Source: Clitopilus passeckerianus (Eukaryota; Basidiomycota; Agaricomycetes; Agaricales; Entolomataceae). From it: DNA of 64,000 nucleotides. Below are positions 1-12,038 of the stretch, in pieces. The stretch spans positions 25,432 through 89,431 of the forward strand of contig CALYLX010000047.1 of assembly GCA_944990035.1 (NCBI GenBank), written 5' to 3'. The notes beneath the pieces were generated by a model, which saw only the letters and a program-made list of their open reading frames with translations, did not search any database and was not told the DNA's origin. A program made the translations under genes and the position numbers. Position 1 is the first letter of the stretch, and every line of letters starts with the position of its first letter.

Positions 1-13
1 GTACCATACTTAC

Positions 14-534
14 CTCCAGTGTAGTACTCAGGCCTGTGATCTCCTCTCTGGCTACTTTCAAACGTGCAATAATGTCCAGAACTCTGGAACGCGCCCGAGA
101 CATGGGTCTGATTGACTGACTATTAACTGTTTGAAAAGTCAAGGATGTAGATAGATGAGGTCGACTCACTATCGATCGATACATTTGAGAGCGGCCTGCG
201 CGTAAACCTCTGGCTCTACGCCCCTTGGCTTCAACGCGTCGTCGCGTTTGGGCGCTGGGCGTCGAAGAGGTGTGGCTCCTGTGAACGCTGCACGAGCCAG
301 TTCCGGTGCCGGTGCAGCTCTTTCATCCAGTGCTGGTCTCTGAATTGTGAAGAGCGCGAGTTCGGAAGGATCGATATCACGAATCAAGTCGCCAAGGTCT
401 GTAGAGAGCACGGCGCGCGTATATGGACCAGCTCCCGCCTTTCTGTCATGACCTCGAGCAATGAGCTCTGCTGTTGCTTTAATTGAACGCGTATTTCGTG
501 ATAAACGGTCAATTTGGTCGGATAAGGAGGCCAT
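14..534 (-). CDS. SPC34: DASH complex subunit SPC34, 5' part (partial)
   Basis: N-terminal part of a DASH/Dam1 ring subunit, which couples kinetochores to spindle microtubule plus ends. Two exons are visible: 534-170 (start ATG at 534) and 119-14, joined by a GTGAGT intron with an AATAG acceptor. Phase is kept and 157 codons read through, then a GTAAGT donor at 13 leads off the window. Support is the order of Spc34 features. An N-terminal helix is followed by a GPYTRAVL segment about 35 residues in, then DLIRDIDPSELALF. A basic proline-rich linker leads to PEVYAQAALKCIDRY, like the yeast VPKEVYL region, and the last exon is coiled-coil-like. Overall identity is low, so the call rests on this order. 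The start lies 107 bp from the divergent DOCK gene start, so the two probably share a promoter region. Confidence 0.62.
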
Positions 535-641
535 TATGAATGCAATTGATGATGATCAAGGTTGTAATTGCAGAGTACCGAGTTGTGGAACCAAATAAAC
601 GCAGTGCTTCAAGTTACCCGTATACCCTCAATTCCCCTTCA

Positions 642-3600
642 ATGTGGGAGCCGTTACCACTCATCGCATACGGTTATGCCATTCATCCACTCACCCCAAA
701 TCGAAGAGAAACAAAGTTTTCTGCAAGAAATCGTCTTTCAACAGTAACAGAGGCCTCCACCGACGATCATTTCATACACCGCGACGTGGTCTCGTTAGAA
801 CTTGGAGACGAGATTTATGCATTCGAGAAATACACGCCGTCTAGTATTCACGAGTCTGTCTGGTACAGAGGGTGTGTCTCCATGTTTGCTGCCAGAAACT
901 GCACATTCTGACCCAATTCCCCAGGTATGTTGTCTGCACGACTAGACGTCCACAGGTTACATGGGCTTCAAACGATCCAACGTCAACAACACCCCCAAAG
1001 ACCATAGCCAAGGTAGAAGAACCTCAGCAGGTGTATATCGGCATATTCCCCGCCTCTCACATCATTATTCGCGACCATCTCTCTGATGCAGAAGGACGTC
1101 TTCCCGGCTTCACCAGTCAGACTCCTGTCGGCGGTGGGGTCATTACTCCCCATGCCCCCAGCTCAAACTACCCAGGTAGCCGCAATAGTATCGTGTCTGC
1201 TACCACGTCAGATTTGGACCGAAAATCTTTCCGGCTAGGGCCCCCACCCGAGCAAGCCAAATCCTCTCTACACCGGCTCCCAGTCTACACTCCAAGCCTT
1301 CCCCCTTCATCTCCCAACGGTTCTCAAATCATCAAACCATTCCCCCCACGCCCTTCACTCAAGTCTGGCGATGACACTGCTTCTGGAGTGACCCAGCCTA
1401 TCATCGACGAAATCGCCTCAGCTTTGCGTGAATGGCATACCCTCATGTTCCAGTATCTGGCGCGACGCGATTATAAACTCTTCCAAGTTGTGAAAGAGCA
1501 TCTCGAAGCCCTCCATTCAGGACGCCGGCAACTTTTAGCGGAAACGCTAAGTACGGAAGAGACAATCAACATGCGCCGCGAATGTGTGACCAGACTGGTC
1601 AGCGGCAATATCGTACAAGGCCTTGACGTTATTGTTCGACATCCCACTTGGGGTGGACTTGTCAATGTGGACGTTGAGGGAGACATAGACCCTCGCAGCT
1701 GGGTGAGCGCTATTCGGATGTATGCAATGCAAACATCGCTTGCGTATCTCAACGTCTCGTCGGACGAATTACGACCATACGGCCACAGAAACAGCTCCGA
1801 ATACATCAACTTTGGCCCGTCACCTACACCAGCCCATTCAGCATTCCCCGACTTGCCATATCATCACCACTCCAGATCTCGATCTCAGGGTTTACCTCTG
1901 TTATCCGGTTCGAATGCCAACAAACCCTCTACTGCCAAATTCTATCACATCTTTCTGGACGTGAGAGCCTTTGTGGCTTCTCCCTGTGCGCCTGGAGAAA
2001 CTGCGGAGCTCTTTTTCTCTCTCTACAAGAAGCAGGGTACCCAATTCGTCACCGAAGAGTTTTGTGCAATTCTCAACCACAACGGCGTTCTGGCTCGTAA
2101 CCCTGCAACCCATATCCGCACACTGTTTACAGACCTCTCCCCTTCTGATGTCGGAGACCCAGTGTATCTCGTGTGCCGCATTGTCCGAAATGGCTCACTG
2201 AAGAACCCATCGCACTACTTAGAATCTGGCAGGCGAGGTTCAGAGGCTTCTCGCTTCGATAGCCAGCTAAACGGTGCTTCTTATGACACAGCTGTCAGCC
2301 CCACTAGTCCAAGGACAAATGGCCCCACCGAACCTTCTACTCAAGCTCGTAGACCTTTCGGCTGCGCAGTTCTGGAGCTCACCCAACTTAGCAAGATGTT
2401 TGCCGAGAACGCTGATGTGACCCCGTTGAAAGAACATACGATGCCTATATTCGTACCCACGACAGAGTCCGCCTTCTCTATGCTACACCAAAACATCATC
2501 AATAACAGTACTAAAGATTTCGAGAAATCGTCACGGTAAGCCCGCCTCTCTCTCCATGGCATGGGTCATCACTGATCAGTCGAAACAACCAGCGCCGAAA
2601 TGCTGGCTGTTTCCGTCAAAATATTCCGGGGCGACTCAGAGTCAATCATGCGGGAAAATGTGTCCCTCTTGCAGGGAGCATCCCCAACACTGCGCCTCGG
2701 CTTCCCCGACGTTGTCTTTCCAGGAGACGTTCGCAATGAACTTTATATCAAGCTCTGGTGTGGCGACTTCACATCCACCCACAGCCAAGGCTCTCGCATC
2801 AGCGTTGCAAATCTAGCAAGGGGACAAATGGGACCATCACAAAACAATGTTCAAGTCACTGTCGAAGTCCGGGACCACCTAGGCCGACCTATCGAAAACG
2901 TGATCTCTCAGGGTAGTGGAGAGCCGCTCATGACCCAATTCAATTCCATGGTGTTCCAGCGTTGCAACGAACCGACGTTCGGGGAACTCATCAAAGTGCA
3001 GTTCCCCCTTGAGGGCAAGCCCAACTGGCATCTTTTCTTTACATTCAAGAACAGAGGCGCGCGCGAACGGGGGACACGCAATGCCCCCGAATCAGGAGAT
3101 CGGCCTTTCGCTTTCGCGGTCCAGCCCTTGTTCCCCGATCAAAATGCCTTCGTCGAGGATGGCAGCAGAGTTTTGGTCATGTACCGCGCCGATAAGCTCT
3201 CTCAGCTAACCCCCGATATTTATCTGGCAGCACCATCTGTGCTTGTTCCTGGCCAGAAAGCAGAGCATCTCAGCATACCGGCAGATATGCAACGCCTCGC
3301 CCCACCATTACGGGATACGCTTACCATCCGTTCCTCCCTCTGTTCAACTCGGTATACACAGAATCCCATCTTACTTCAACTGCTGAACTGGGAAAAGGTC
3401 GACCTGGAGACGCTTCCGACCATCCTATCCAAATTCACATTTGTGGGCGAAGGCGAGATCGTCAAATTTTTACGAGACATTTTTGATGCTCTTTTTGGAA
3501 TCCTAGTTTCCTTCAGCAATCAAGCCGGCGACATGGACCATCTCGTGTTCAACGCTTTGGTCACAGTTCTCGGGATAGTTCAAGACAGGCGCTTCAGCAA

Positions 3601-6600
3601 TTTCCAGCCAGTGCTGGACGTCTATATCGAGAATCACTTCAACTGCACAACCGCATCATTCCGCATCATTCGCTCGATGAATGAGCTTCTCGTCAACCCC
3701 ACAGGCAATGAGTATGCCTCACCTCTACGTGCCGCCCTCAAGGTCTGGCATTACATCTTCAGGTTCATTACTCGATCTCGAGAGTTACAAAAGGCGAAGG
3801 AGGCAGGCATGGGTGGTGATGCTACTGCGGAGCATCTCGATTCTAAATTCAAGCGTGAAGTCCATTCACACTTGACGGATGTCACCAGAATGATGTCAAT
3901 CAATGCACCACCTGCAATCATTGGGACCCAAACCATAGCGCTACAACACTTCAACTCCATCCTCCCAGAGCTTGCCAAAATTTTCCCGACGGTTGAACTG
4001 GTGACTATTGTTACCTCCTTCGCTAATGCAGTGACAGTGGGGAAAGGGAAGATCCTCATCTGGAAGCTCATCATGTATCTGCAAGTTGTCAAGGGATTCT
4101 TATTCGACATTCCCCAATCTCGTCCTCTACTGGTGGAAGCAGTCATCATTTGCATCAAACCACACTTCGGAAGATATGACGAGTTTGTGCATATTCAATC
4201 GAATGATGGGGAGGCAGCTAGAGATGCAGCTCGCGTTGGCTGGCTGGAAAGCATCCGCCTTTGCGTTACTATTGTTGCTGTGATGCTTGACAAGCTGCAA
4301 CAAAATCTTGTCAATCCAGAAATTATCGCGGATCGCAATGCCTATCGGCTGGAGAAGGAAAATATTGAATACCTTCTCTCTTTACTCCCTCGGTATGCGC
4401 AATCACGGTTGCACAAAGTATTCTACTAATACATTCCATCTAGGCTGCTGGACTCTTACCGAGAATTTCAAAGCCCCGCGTCCAAAAGAGCGATCGAGCG
4501 GTCGCCGACCACGTTAAAAGCACCGATCCCGATTACCTTCCCTGAATCGTACCCATTCTCTCTTTTAGCCTACTTACCAGACGCACCACGACGTCCAGGT
4601 AGCACGCCTATATCCGGAAACGGAGAACCTCTCTTTAATCCGGGTCTAGGAGAGACTGCAATTGTCTTTCTAGTGCTCATTCTCGCCTCTCCAACCAGTC
4701 ATATCCTGGACTTCCTGGAGAATAGTCTGGAACTCGAAGGTCGGGAGCGCTTCATCTCACTGCTAAACCAGTTTTTTGCTGTGGCTACGTCAATTCTCGA
4801 CAACGATGCGTTCCCTAAAACATGGCTGAACGTGAACATTTTGTCTCACAAAGTTCTCACCAAAATGATGGACCCCGTGGCTGCTATACTTGAAAAAGAG
4901 TTCATACCTTCTCAAGAATCCGAGTCGCTCTTTGATGCAAATCTATGGCGGGAAGCATTCTCCATGTTACTAAAACTGCTGTCTTCAGACCAGCTCGTTA
5001 TTGAAGAATTCAGCCCTCAGGTGAATTTTGGACATTTACTGGCTTGACAAAGTGACTCATTTTTTTCTAGAAACGCCGTGCTGTGTGGCGTCTAGCAGGA
5101 GACCTCCGCGGGGAAGGCGCCTCCATCCTCTTGACCCTTTGGCAAGGATTAGGGTGGGCAGAGAATGTTACAACCACTGGTGAACCGCCTATCCGATATG
5201 GAGTGAGTTTCTGGAATTCACCTGTTGTTGGCGGCATTAAATCTGGTTTGGATTGACAGGGCTACCAGACTTACCTCCATTCTCTGGTCGGCCAAGTTGT
5301 GAACCTATGCCTAAGCCACCATGACCAACTCCGGATCAATGCTGTTCAAGTCCTCTATAGCATGATCGTGTCCGAGTACCATCAAGCAGCTCATTTCGAC
5401 GAGATTGAACACGAATTAGTCACTCGCCTCGACTCCCTATTCATGTCCGACAGTAAAGGCGACGACATTTCCAGAGCATATTTCATTGCTCACCTACGAC
5501 TCTTATTCGAGACTTACGATGTCGAAGAACCGCTTAGGGAACGAGTATCCACTTTCCTGGATTCCGTGGATCTGTTCCTCGACCTACTGTTGAGCGTTCG
5601 TGATCTGCCAGAAGGTGAAGAATTTGCAGATGATAGGGTCATAGCCACGGTGGGTCCTTTTCCATATCAACAGATGTACTCTTGGCTAACATCTACACAA
5701 CAGCTCCGCCTCATGAATTTCATCAGAAGAATTGGCCGGGATGAGATTTATATCAAATATGTGCATCAGCTGGTCAACGTGAGTTTAGTACTTGAAGCTA
5801 CTCACATTAATGGCTCTGAACTCGGTATAGATGCACCTTCAATCACAAAATTATGTTGAAGCCGCCTTAACCCTCAAGCTACATGCAGACCTCCATGAAT
5901 GGGACTTGAATTCCTTTGTCGGCCCGATGGAAGAACTAGGGCTTCCTCAGCAGTCACAATTCCACCGGAAGGAAACACTCTGTCTTCTCATTCTAGACTA
6001 CCTAGGTAAACGCCTCCCAAATTTGGCTGATGGCTCTATTGACGGTTTCCAAACCGATAGGGAAGGGGAAAGCGTGGGAGCGGGCAATCGACATTTGCAA
6101 GGAGCTGGCACATCAACATGCAGAGGTCACATTCAATTAGTAAGTCGCAGTTTCTTCTGAAGACACACAACCTGACGCGAGTTTCCCTACCACAGCCGGC
6201 GATTATCGGACATCCTTCGGCACCAAGCCACCCTTCTTGAACATATAGTGACTGATCAGAGAGTCTACCCAGACTACTACCGTGTCACATTCTATGGCAA
6301 ATTCCCCGCCGCAATCCGTGACAAGCGCTTCATAGTAAGCTAATCTCTGAGTTTGGAATACAAATGCTGATGAAGTTTAGTACCGCGGATACGAATGGGA
6401 GAAATTCGGGGCGTTCTGTGAGCGTATGCTCAACAAGCATCCTGGAGCCCAGCTATTCAGAGGCTCTGGCGATCCGCCAGTGGATATTCGCTTTGGAAAT
6501 GACCAATGGATACAATGTGTGGCTGTGACTCCCGAACCAGACCGAACTCGCCCCATCTTTACAAATCCGGATGTGCCTCTTCCTGTCCGTACCTACTACG

Positions 6601-7798
6601 AGCACAGGTAATTATGCTGAATTTTTTCGCATACTTTGTCGAGTTAACTCGCTTTTCAGTGCCATAAATCTGTTCAGTTCCTCACGGCAGCTCAAGAAGA
6701 TTAATCGAGACGGGACTGAGGAGCTCTGGCTCGAGAAGACCTACTATACGACTGAAGAGGCCTTCCCTACCGTCTTGCGTCGCTCGGAGGTGATTGATGT
6801 GGCAGTCATGGAGATCTCTCCGCTCGAAAACGCCATCAACGAAGTCGAAGAGAAGACGAAGGAACTTGCAACATTGAACATGAAATATCAGGCTCTTGCC
6901 AAAACGTCGCAACTCGTGACTACAAATGCTCTTGCAATGGCGCTCAATGGCGCAGTAGATGCCCCGTTGAACACCGGTATCTCATCTTACCGCCAAATGT
7001 TCTTCGGCCCAGATTACGTGGCACGTAACCCAGAACGAGCAGAATTGGTTGAGAAACTGAAGGACAGCATCAATGAACAGGTGAGCCTCATGAATATCTG
7101 TGTTTGACTCATGATACTGACATGACCTGAAGGTTGGGGTCATTGACAGCTGCCTGAAGCTTCATGGGCATTTATGTCCCCCAGAGTTTATTCCTTTCCA
7201 CGAAGAACTGGAGAAATTATTCAAGAAGAATTTCCGGGAAGAACTTCGCCGCCTTGCTGTGGGCGGAACCTCGGAATCTGTCTCTCCCTCTCCGCCTTCT
7301 TATGTGAACGCTGCTTCATCGTCGTATCAACCTTCGCTATTCGACCAGTCGACTCACAGAACGGCTTCATCAAGCGAGACGGCCCGAGGCAACTACATGC
7401 TGCCGCCTCTCCAATTAGGGCCAGCAGCTGGCCTGAACTCTGGCCTCAGTCCAACACTATTCCCACCCCAGTCGCCATCGAGTGTGCACAACATGCCGCT
7501 TCCTCAGAAGCAAACGCCTCTCCAGAGGCATCTTGCTCATTTAGCACGCTATGGCATGAATGGGCTTTCCTCTGCCCCAGGCGACATCGGTGGCGTAGAT
7601 ACCCTCTCCATGGTGGAGTCTCCTCGAGATTCTATTGTCAACGTCGGGAACGCACTTCATCCTTCAGCAGCCGCCAAGATATCAGGGGCTTCGGTTGTTA
7701 CCTCTCAAGCAAGTAGCATCGGGTCCTTGGGAAATTCCTTGAAAGGTCGTTTCTCAAGATTCGGGAGCCTTAATTTCGGTCGGAAGAATCACCATTAG
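642..7798 (+). CDS. DOCK-family guanine nucleotide exchange factor (SH3, DHR1, DHR2)
   Basis: Large Rho-family GEF of the DOCK/Zizimin superfamily, expected to activate Rac or Cdc42 and usually to work with an ELMO partner. Twelve exons fit in phase: 642-871, 925-2535, 2593-4392, 4444-5020, 5071-5202, 5260-5778, 5831-6005, 6061-6139, 6196-6334, 6381-6607, 6660-7080, 7133-7798, giving about 2,191 residues. The start MWEPLPLIAYGYAI is preferred to an in-frame ATG at 540. An SH3 domain spans the first intron (LELGDEIYAFEKY, WYRGYVV, IGIFPASH). A DOCK C2 (DHR1) domain follows (SVKIFRGDSESIMREN, PGDVRNELYIKLW). The DHR2 catalytic region covers exons 7-12 (FYGKFPAAIRDKRFIYRGYE, SAINLFSSSRQL, NALAMALNGAVD, YRQMFFGPDY, GVIDSCLKLHG). 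The last 170 residues are Ser/Pro-rich and disordered. The gene looks intact. Confidence 0.9.
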
Positions 7799-8161
7799 TC
7801 AATCACTTGATACCTCAGCACTCACATACCATCTACCTATCGTACTATATCTTCACATAATTGGTTGCTCAAAGTAAAGAGTCTTTCCTTGCCGGGTCTA
7901 GTTGACATTATGATATCGATGTGTCGCTAAATGTAAAGTACCATTTTCAACATAGCCTTTCGCCCATTTGCTGGTGGTAAAGTGTGTTGTGAATGAGTGT
8001 AATAATGATAATATTAAATGTGGACCGAACCACCAAAATCAGCCATGTAAAATAAGATACACAAGGTGCTGCAATGTCCAGGTGAACGATATCAAATACT
8101 AGGTACGCTGAATACACCCCAGAGAATCCAACCCATCAAAATAGAAAAACAATAAACCCAA
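7799..8161. other. Intergenic spacer between two converging genes
   Basis: About 360 bp between the stop codons of the DOCK gene and the MedA-like gene, which face each other. It is AT-rich and must hold both 3' ends. I see no gene, RNA or repeat in it. Confidence 0.6.
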
Positions 8162-10040
8162 CTAAAGGTAAGGGTGATCGGTAACGTCCATCGCCTCCGC
8201 AGGTATACTACCATGAAAGGGTGTAAGGGTTTCGTACGGAGTTCCAAAATCAAGGTCGTAGGCCATGACAGCTGGACTATTCCCATGATGCTGTATCTCG
8301 CCGAATTGGTTGTAGTGCTCGATCATCACTTCAGTCGCCTTTTCGAAATCAGACACTGTCCCGATGGGTGCACTACCCCAACCTGAAGTTGCTGCAGGTG
8401 CGCTCGCGGAGATTGGTGTATGGGGAGGATGCATGAGTTCTGTGTCATAAAAAGGGAATGATCCTGGAGCGGGCCCATCCAATGAAGAGCATAGGATCTC
8501 AGAGCTTTCCGAGGATGCCAAAAACGCAAAATCATCTTCGTACCCAGAAGGTAAAGAGGAAGTACTTGCTGACGCAGCTGCAGCTGCCGCAGCGTGAAGT
8601 TCATCCAGGTATGAGTCTTCCGGGTTAACCGAAGGCGGGCAGGTAAGCTCATAGTCTCCTGGTGCGTCCTCAGAGCTGCCTGCACTTGATGCAGGGGAAG
8701 GGACCTGAGAGGAGTGGGAGGAGTCTATTCGGGGAATTGCTGAGACGTCGATCGTCTTCACGGATTTTTAGGATGGCTCATGTAGGGCGAAGAGGAGGGC
8801 ACTCACATATTTTGAAAGTATCTTGTCCAATGCTTGATCAAGCTGGCCCCACTCGAATACTTTCAAGTCCTTCTCGATGTTTCTCGGCTTGGGATCGGGG
8901 AACTCCATGATACGCTGGAAAAACTGTTCAAATCCAGGTTTGTGCTTGGAAACGGTAGTTGGGCGAAGGCCTTCGAGATTTCTCCGGATGCGATTCTTCT
9001 CTTCGACAGGAAAGTCGCTGTTTGTAAGGCGCTCGAGGAGAAATATGATGTCGACAGAGGTTACGTAGCAGCTTTCTGACTCTTCACGATAGATGCAAGA
9101 TATGACGCTATCGGCCTCTTGATAATCTTCTGCCTTGATTGGCTCGCAGGAGACGATTAGGCGACAGCCATCCTGGACTTTGTTGAACCGCACAAGCCGA
9201 CGACCAACTGCGACTTCAGATGTCGACCAGCCGGCGCATATATTTGCTAAAGGAGTCGCAAGTTGCAGAATAGGGGTCTGTATATGCGGGTTTATATTGT
9301 GTTTGCCGTTCTTGTGGCGCAACATCGTGTCGGTCTTGGTCCTGCGGTGGAGTTGGACTTCATTCGGTTGCTGGGGGGTTCCGTTGATCGACCCGGGATG
9401 ATATGACGCTGGCCTTGACGAAGATCCTGAGGCGGAGCGGAGGCGGCTGTGATTTGTGGAGGTGGGTGACGGGGTCGGTATTTGAGAACTCCTCCTTCTG
9501 AAGGCGATCTGTTCGGGTGGGTGGTTGATGCTGTTGGTAGGAAGCGATAATTTTTTGTGATTCATCCTGGTAGCAGAGTCGGCGGCAGGGAAAGGAGAGA
9601 TACCTGAAAACGGAGATGTTTAGTTCTTAAAGACCCAAAACTCCTATTTGTGGTGAAATCGACGAACCGGGCGTCCAATAGGAGAACTCGCCAAAAGTGA
9701 CCGAGTCGAGGACTTTGTTATTCTGATCGAGTGCTTGGACAGATATAGGGACCTTTGTGGATGGAAACTGAGCATTGTCGAAAGGAGGAGCGAGAGCATC
9801 GAGCTGCCATTTGCCGTATGCGGTGTCCTGCATCTCTCGTACTGTTGTTGCTACCGCTTTATTGCCAAGGACGAGTCGAACGTATATTGCGTCCGCAAAG
9901 TCTGGATGAAAATGGACTCTGGCAGATATTGGCGTGCCAGGTTCTCCTTCTGCTGGGGTATAGCCAAGAACGTGAATAATGCCGTTTTCTGAGAGAACCT
10001 TTGGCTTGTTTTGCTGATCAAAAGCAGCGGGAGTAGCCAT
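8162..10040 (-). CDS. MedA-like developmental regulator (DUF7082-type)
   Basis: Probable nuclear regulator of the fungal MedA/medusa group, known from ascomycete conidiation and adhesion; its role in basidiomycetes is less clear. Three exons fit in phase: 10040-9668, 9603-8807 and 8755-8162, giving 587 residues. The N-terminal 130 residues form an Ig-like beta domain (HVLGYTPAEGEPGTPISARV, LVLGNKAVATTVREM, VTFGEFSYWTPG). After a Ser/Pro/His-rich linker comes the conserved core with VGRRLVRFNKVQDGCRLIV, RIRRNLEGLRPTTVSKHKPG and RNIEKDLKVFEWGQLDQAL. The C-terminus is disordered and acidic, with an Ala run. The first intron uses a weak GTTCGT donor, but it is the join that keeps the frame. An ATG 39 codons further upstream is open but its extension looks like leader, so 10040 is preferred. 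The family name is from memory of the conserved core. Confidence 0.7.
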
Positions 10041-10214
10041 AGGATCTGAGCGAAAGAAAGAGGGAGAAAAAGAAATCGAGCTAAAGGGAACTTTGAGGAT
10101 TTTAAGGGATTTTTGTGACCCTCTTTGTATATTACAGATCGAACAACAGGGGCTCATTTACCAAATTTGGAAAAGACCGTGGTGGAGTAAAGAACGGACG
10201 GAGGTATTTCCTTT

Positions 10215-11235
10215 TTAGGATACTCCTCGATCTCTGCACCCAATATGTCTTGCAGACCACTCATCGTCAATCCACTCCCGCACAACGGCTGGCACGGCTC
10301 CTTCGTTCGATACAACTCGTGAACACACTCGGCAGCGGCCAACGAACAGCGAGGAATACGAGGATAGCACGCTTACAACGTTCTCTATCCCGATGCCTTC
10401 GCCTTCAAGCATCTGCGCCATTTGTTGAGACAGCAGGCGATATACCCCATATTCGGATTCGCAGTGGGGTCCTTTCTAGAAGGAAGAACAAAAAAGAGGC
10501 AGAGGGGGTTTGAATAATCAACGTCATGTAGCAGGTGTCGATTACATACCTTTTCACGCGGTCCGAATGCAGTCACACTCTCGACTACCAATTTCTTTTC
10601 AGAGTTATTGACGAGCGTCATATACGCCGTCAGCACGTCCTCTATCTTGAATCGCACCACGAGCTTTTCAGAAATCGACACCTGCGCTTGTTCTTGTCGC
10701 CGTTGCCTCCATAAATGTAGTTTGGCTTCATTCCGGGAGTTGAAATCCCGAATATACCGACGAATGCCTTCAAAGTCGGCAACTCCATGATCAACCAGCG
10801 GAAATTTTCTTATCTTCCTCTCGTCCGCGGTCGAAATATATGGCTCCGGTGATTTTGGAAATGATTCCTCGCCCCTGCCCTGGTCAGCTGGGGGGTCAGT
10901 CCACTGGTTTCGGAGGCTCACCTCCGTTTCCGATTTTCATGCCGCAATCTGGGTTTGAGATCCGCCCCATCCGCTTCCAATCTTTCCTTCGCAGTGGTAA
11001 GCGCTTCCTGCACAGGTCCCGACCGAATCTTCTCCGCGATCGACCGAACCTCAGAAAACTCGTTTCGAAGCTTGTCGGTGCCAGAGTGTGTATTCTCGGG
11101 TAACAACAAGTTTTCATTGCCGGGTGCCTTGAGAAGACTAGTTGGAAGTAGCCTCAGGTTCTGTATTTGGACGCGAAGATCTGACAATGATTGAATATGA
11201 GCGCGTAGCTTTGCTGTTTGTTCATTGTCGTCCAT
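10215..11235 (-). CDS. MED27: Mediator of RNA polymerase II transcription subunit 27
   Basis: Probable Mediator subunit 27 (upper tail region), which helps link gene-specific activators to RNA polymerase II. Three exons fit in phase: 11235-10922, 10874-10550 and 10475-10215, giving 299 residues. The N-terminal third is helical and coiled-coil-like. The middle carries a conserved stretch around PLVDHGVADFEGIRRYIRDF. The C-terminal 60 residues hold the family's zinc-binding-like module: LFVGRCRVCS, then VPAVVREWIDDEW, then a final RHIGC. This CxxC...P..R.W...H..C order is what points to MED27. The first half alone would not be recognisable. It ends 175 bp from the MedA-like start, in the same direction. 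Confidence 0.65.
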
Positions 11236-11317
11236 TAGAAAGAGTTACAGTTTCGCTTACGTAAGTACAGGTCCTAAACTCCTTCAGCCTCATTAGGCTC
11301 CGTTCCCTCAATCGTAT

Positions 11318-11981
11318 TCACTGCAACGTTCCCATGCCGATTAATCCGACCCATTCGTTGCTGTAGCGCCCAACGTAGAAAAACACGGTGATGCCGCCAG
11401 TAGCTAGGGAGGAGACACGAAAACTGTGAGGATTATCGAGCAATGCTATTTCCGGGGTGTTGATCATCGCCGGTGGCTTTCCGTTCACGATCTGTTGGAG
11501 AATTGAAATGCCATACATATCTTCATTGACAAGTGAAATTCACATTGCCGCTATTCGCCCACTCCGAAAGTCCAAGCGCATTGAGCACTTGCCATGCATT
11601 AGAAAATTCACCCCCGGCGTCACCTAACCAGAATGAGATATCCCCCGTATCATCGCTTTCACTACTCTTCCCAGCCAGAATGCTGGAACAAGCTTGAGCG
11701 GCAGATGCTTTCTCCGCAGACGAAACGAGGTCGCGCAGGAAGTCCCTGATTTTCTGCACTGGCTGTCTGCTTTCGTTTGGTGGTAGGATGAACAGTTGAT
11801 CAGGGTAAAACTGGGAATGTGGCGCGCTTTCAATGCTCCAAGTCTGCAACTCTGCTACCATGAGTGCAGTTGAAGCAATGGATTCGGCAGCCGGCTTGCT
11901 CAATCCCCCAGACTTATCAGATTCGACGATAGCATCTGTGAGTTGAGATTTATGGCTGATAGATTTGAGGTTGAGAGCCAT
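11318..11981 (-). CDS. Unrecognised 203-residue protein
   Basis: I do not recognise this protein. Two exons fit in phase 0: 11981-11544 and 11491-11318, with a GTGAAT donor and a CAACAG acceptor. Start MALNLKSISHK is chosen because longer versions would run into the divergent LETM1-type gene. The first half is helical and acidic with Ser/Ala-rich stretches (IRDFLRDLVSSAEKASAAQA). The second half looks beta-rich and compact (NTPEIALLDNPHSFRVSSL, GGITVFFYVGRYSNEWVG) and ends shortly after. No signal peptide or membrane segment is visible. The hydrophobic, glycine-containing C-terminal half reads like a folded domain, so I think the gene is real. Confidence 0.6.
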
Positions 11982-12038
11982 GGCAAGAGTGTGTGACTCG
12001 TGACCAACGTGACTGCTAAACCTCATTTTTCCTCGTCC
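11982..12038. promoter_or_regulatory. 57-bp divergent promoter region
   Basis: Only 57 bp separate the proposed start codons of the unrecognised minus-strand gene (11981) and the LETM1-type gene (12039). Both 5' untranslated regions must overlap here or extend into the opposite gene. No TATA box is visible. Confidence 0.4.

Noticed and set aside
540..641. Longer DOCK protein starting at the ATG at 540.
   Set aside because: The extra 34 residues look like leader sequence, and the typical start MWEPLPLIAYGYA begins at 642. The longer form would also begin only 5 bp from the start of the divergent SPC34 gene.
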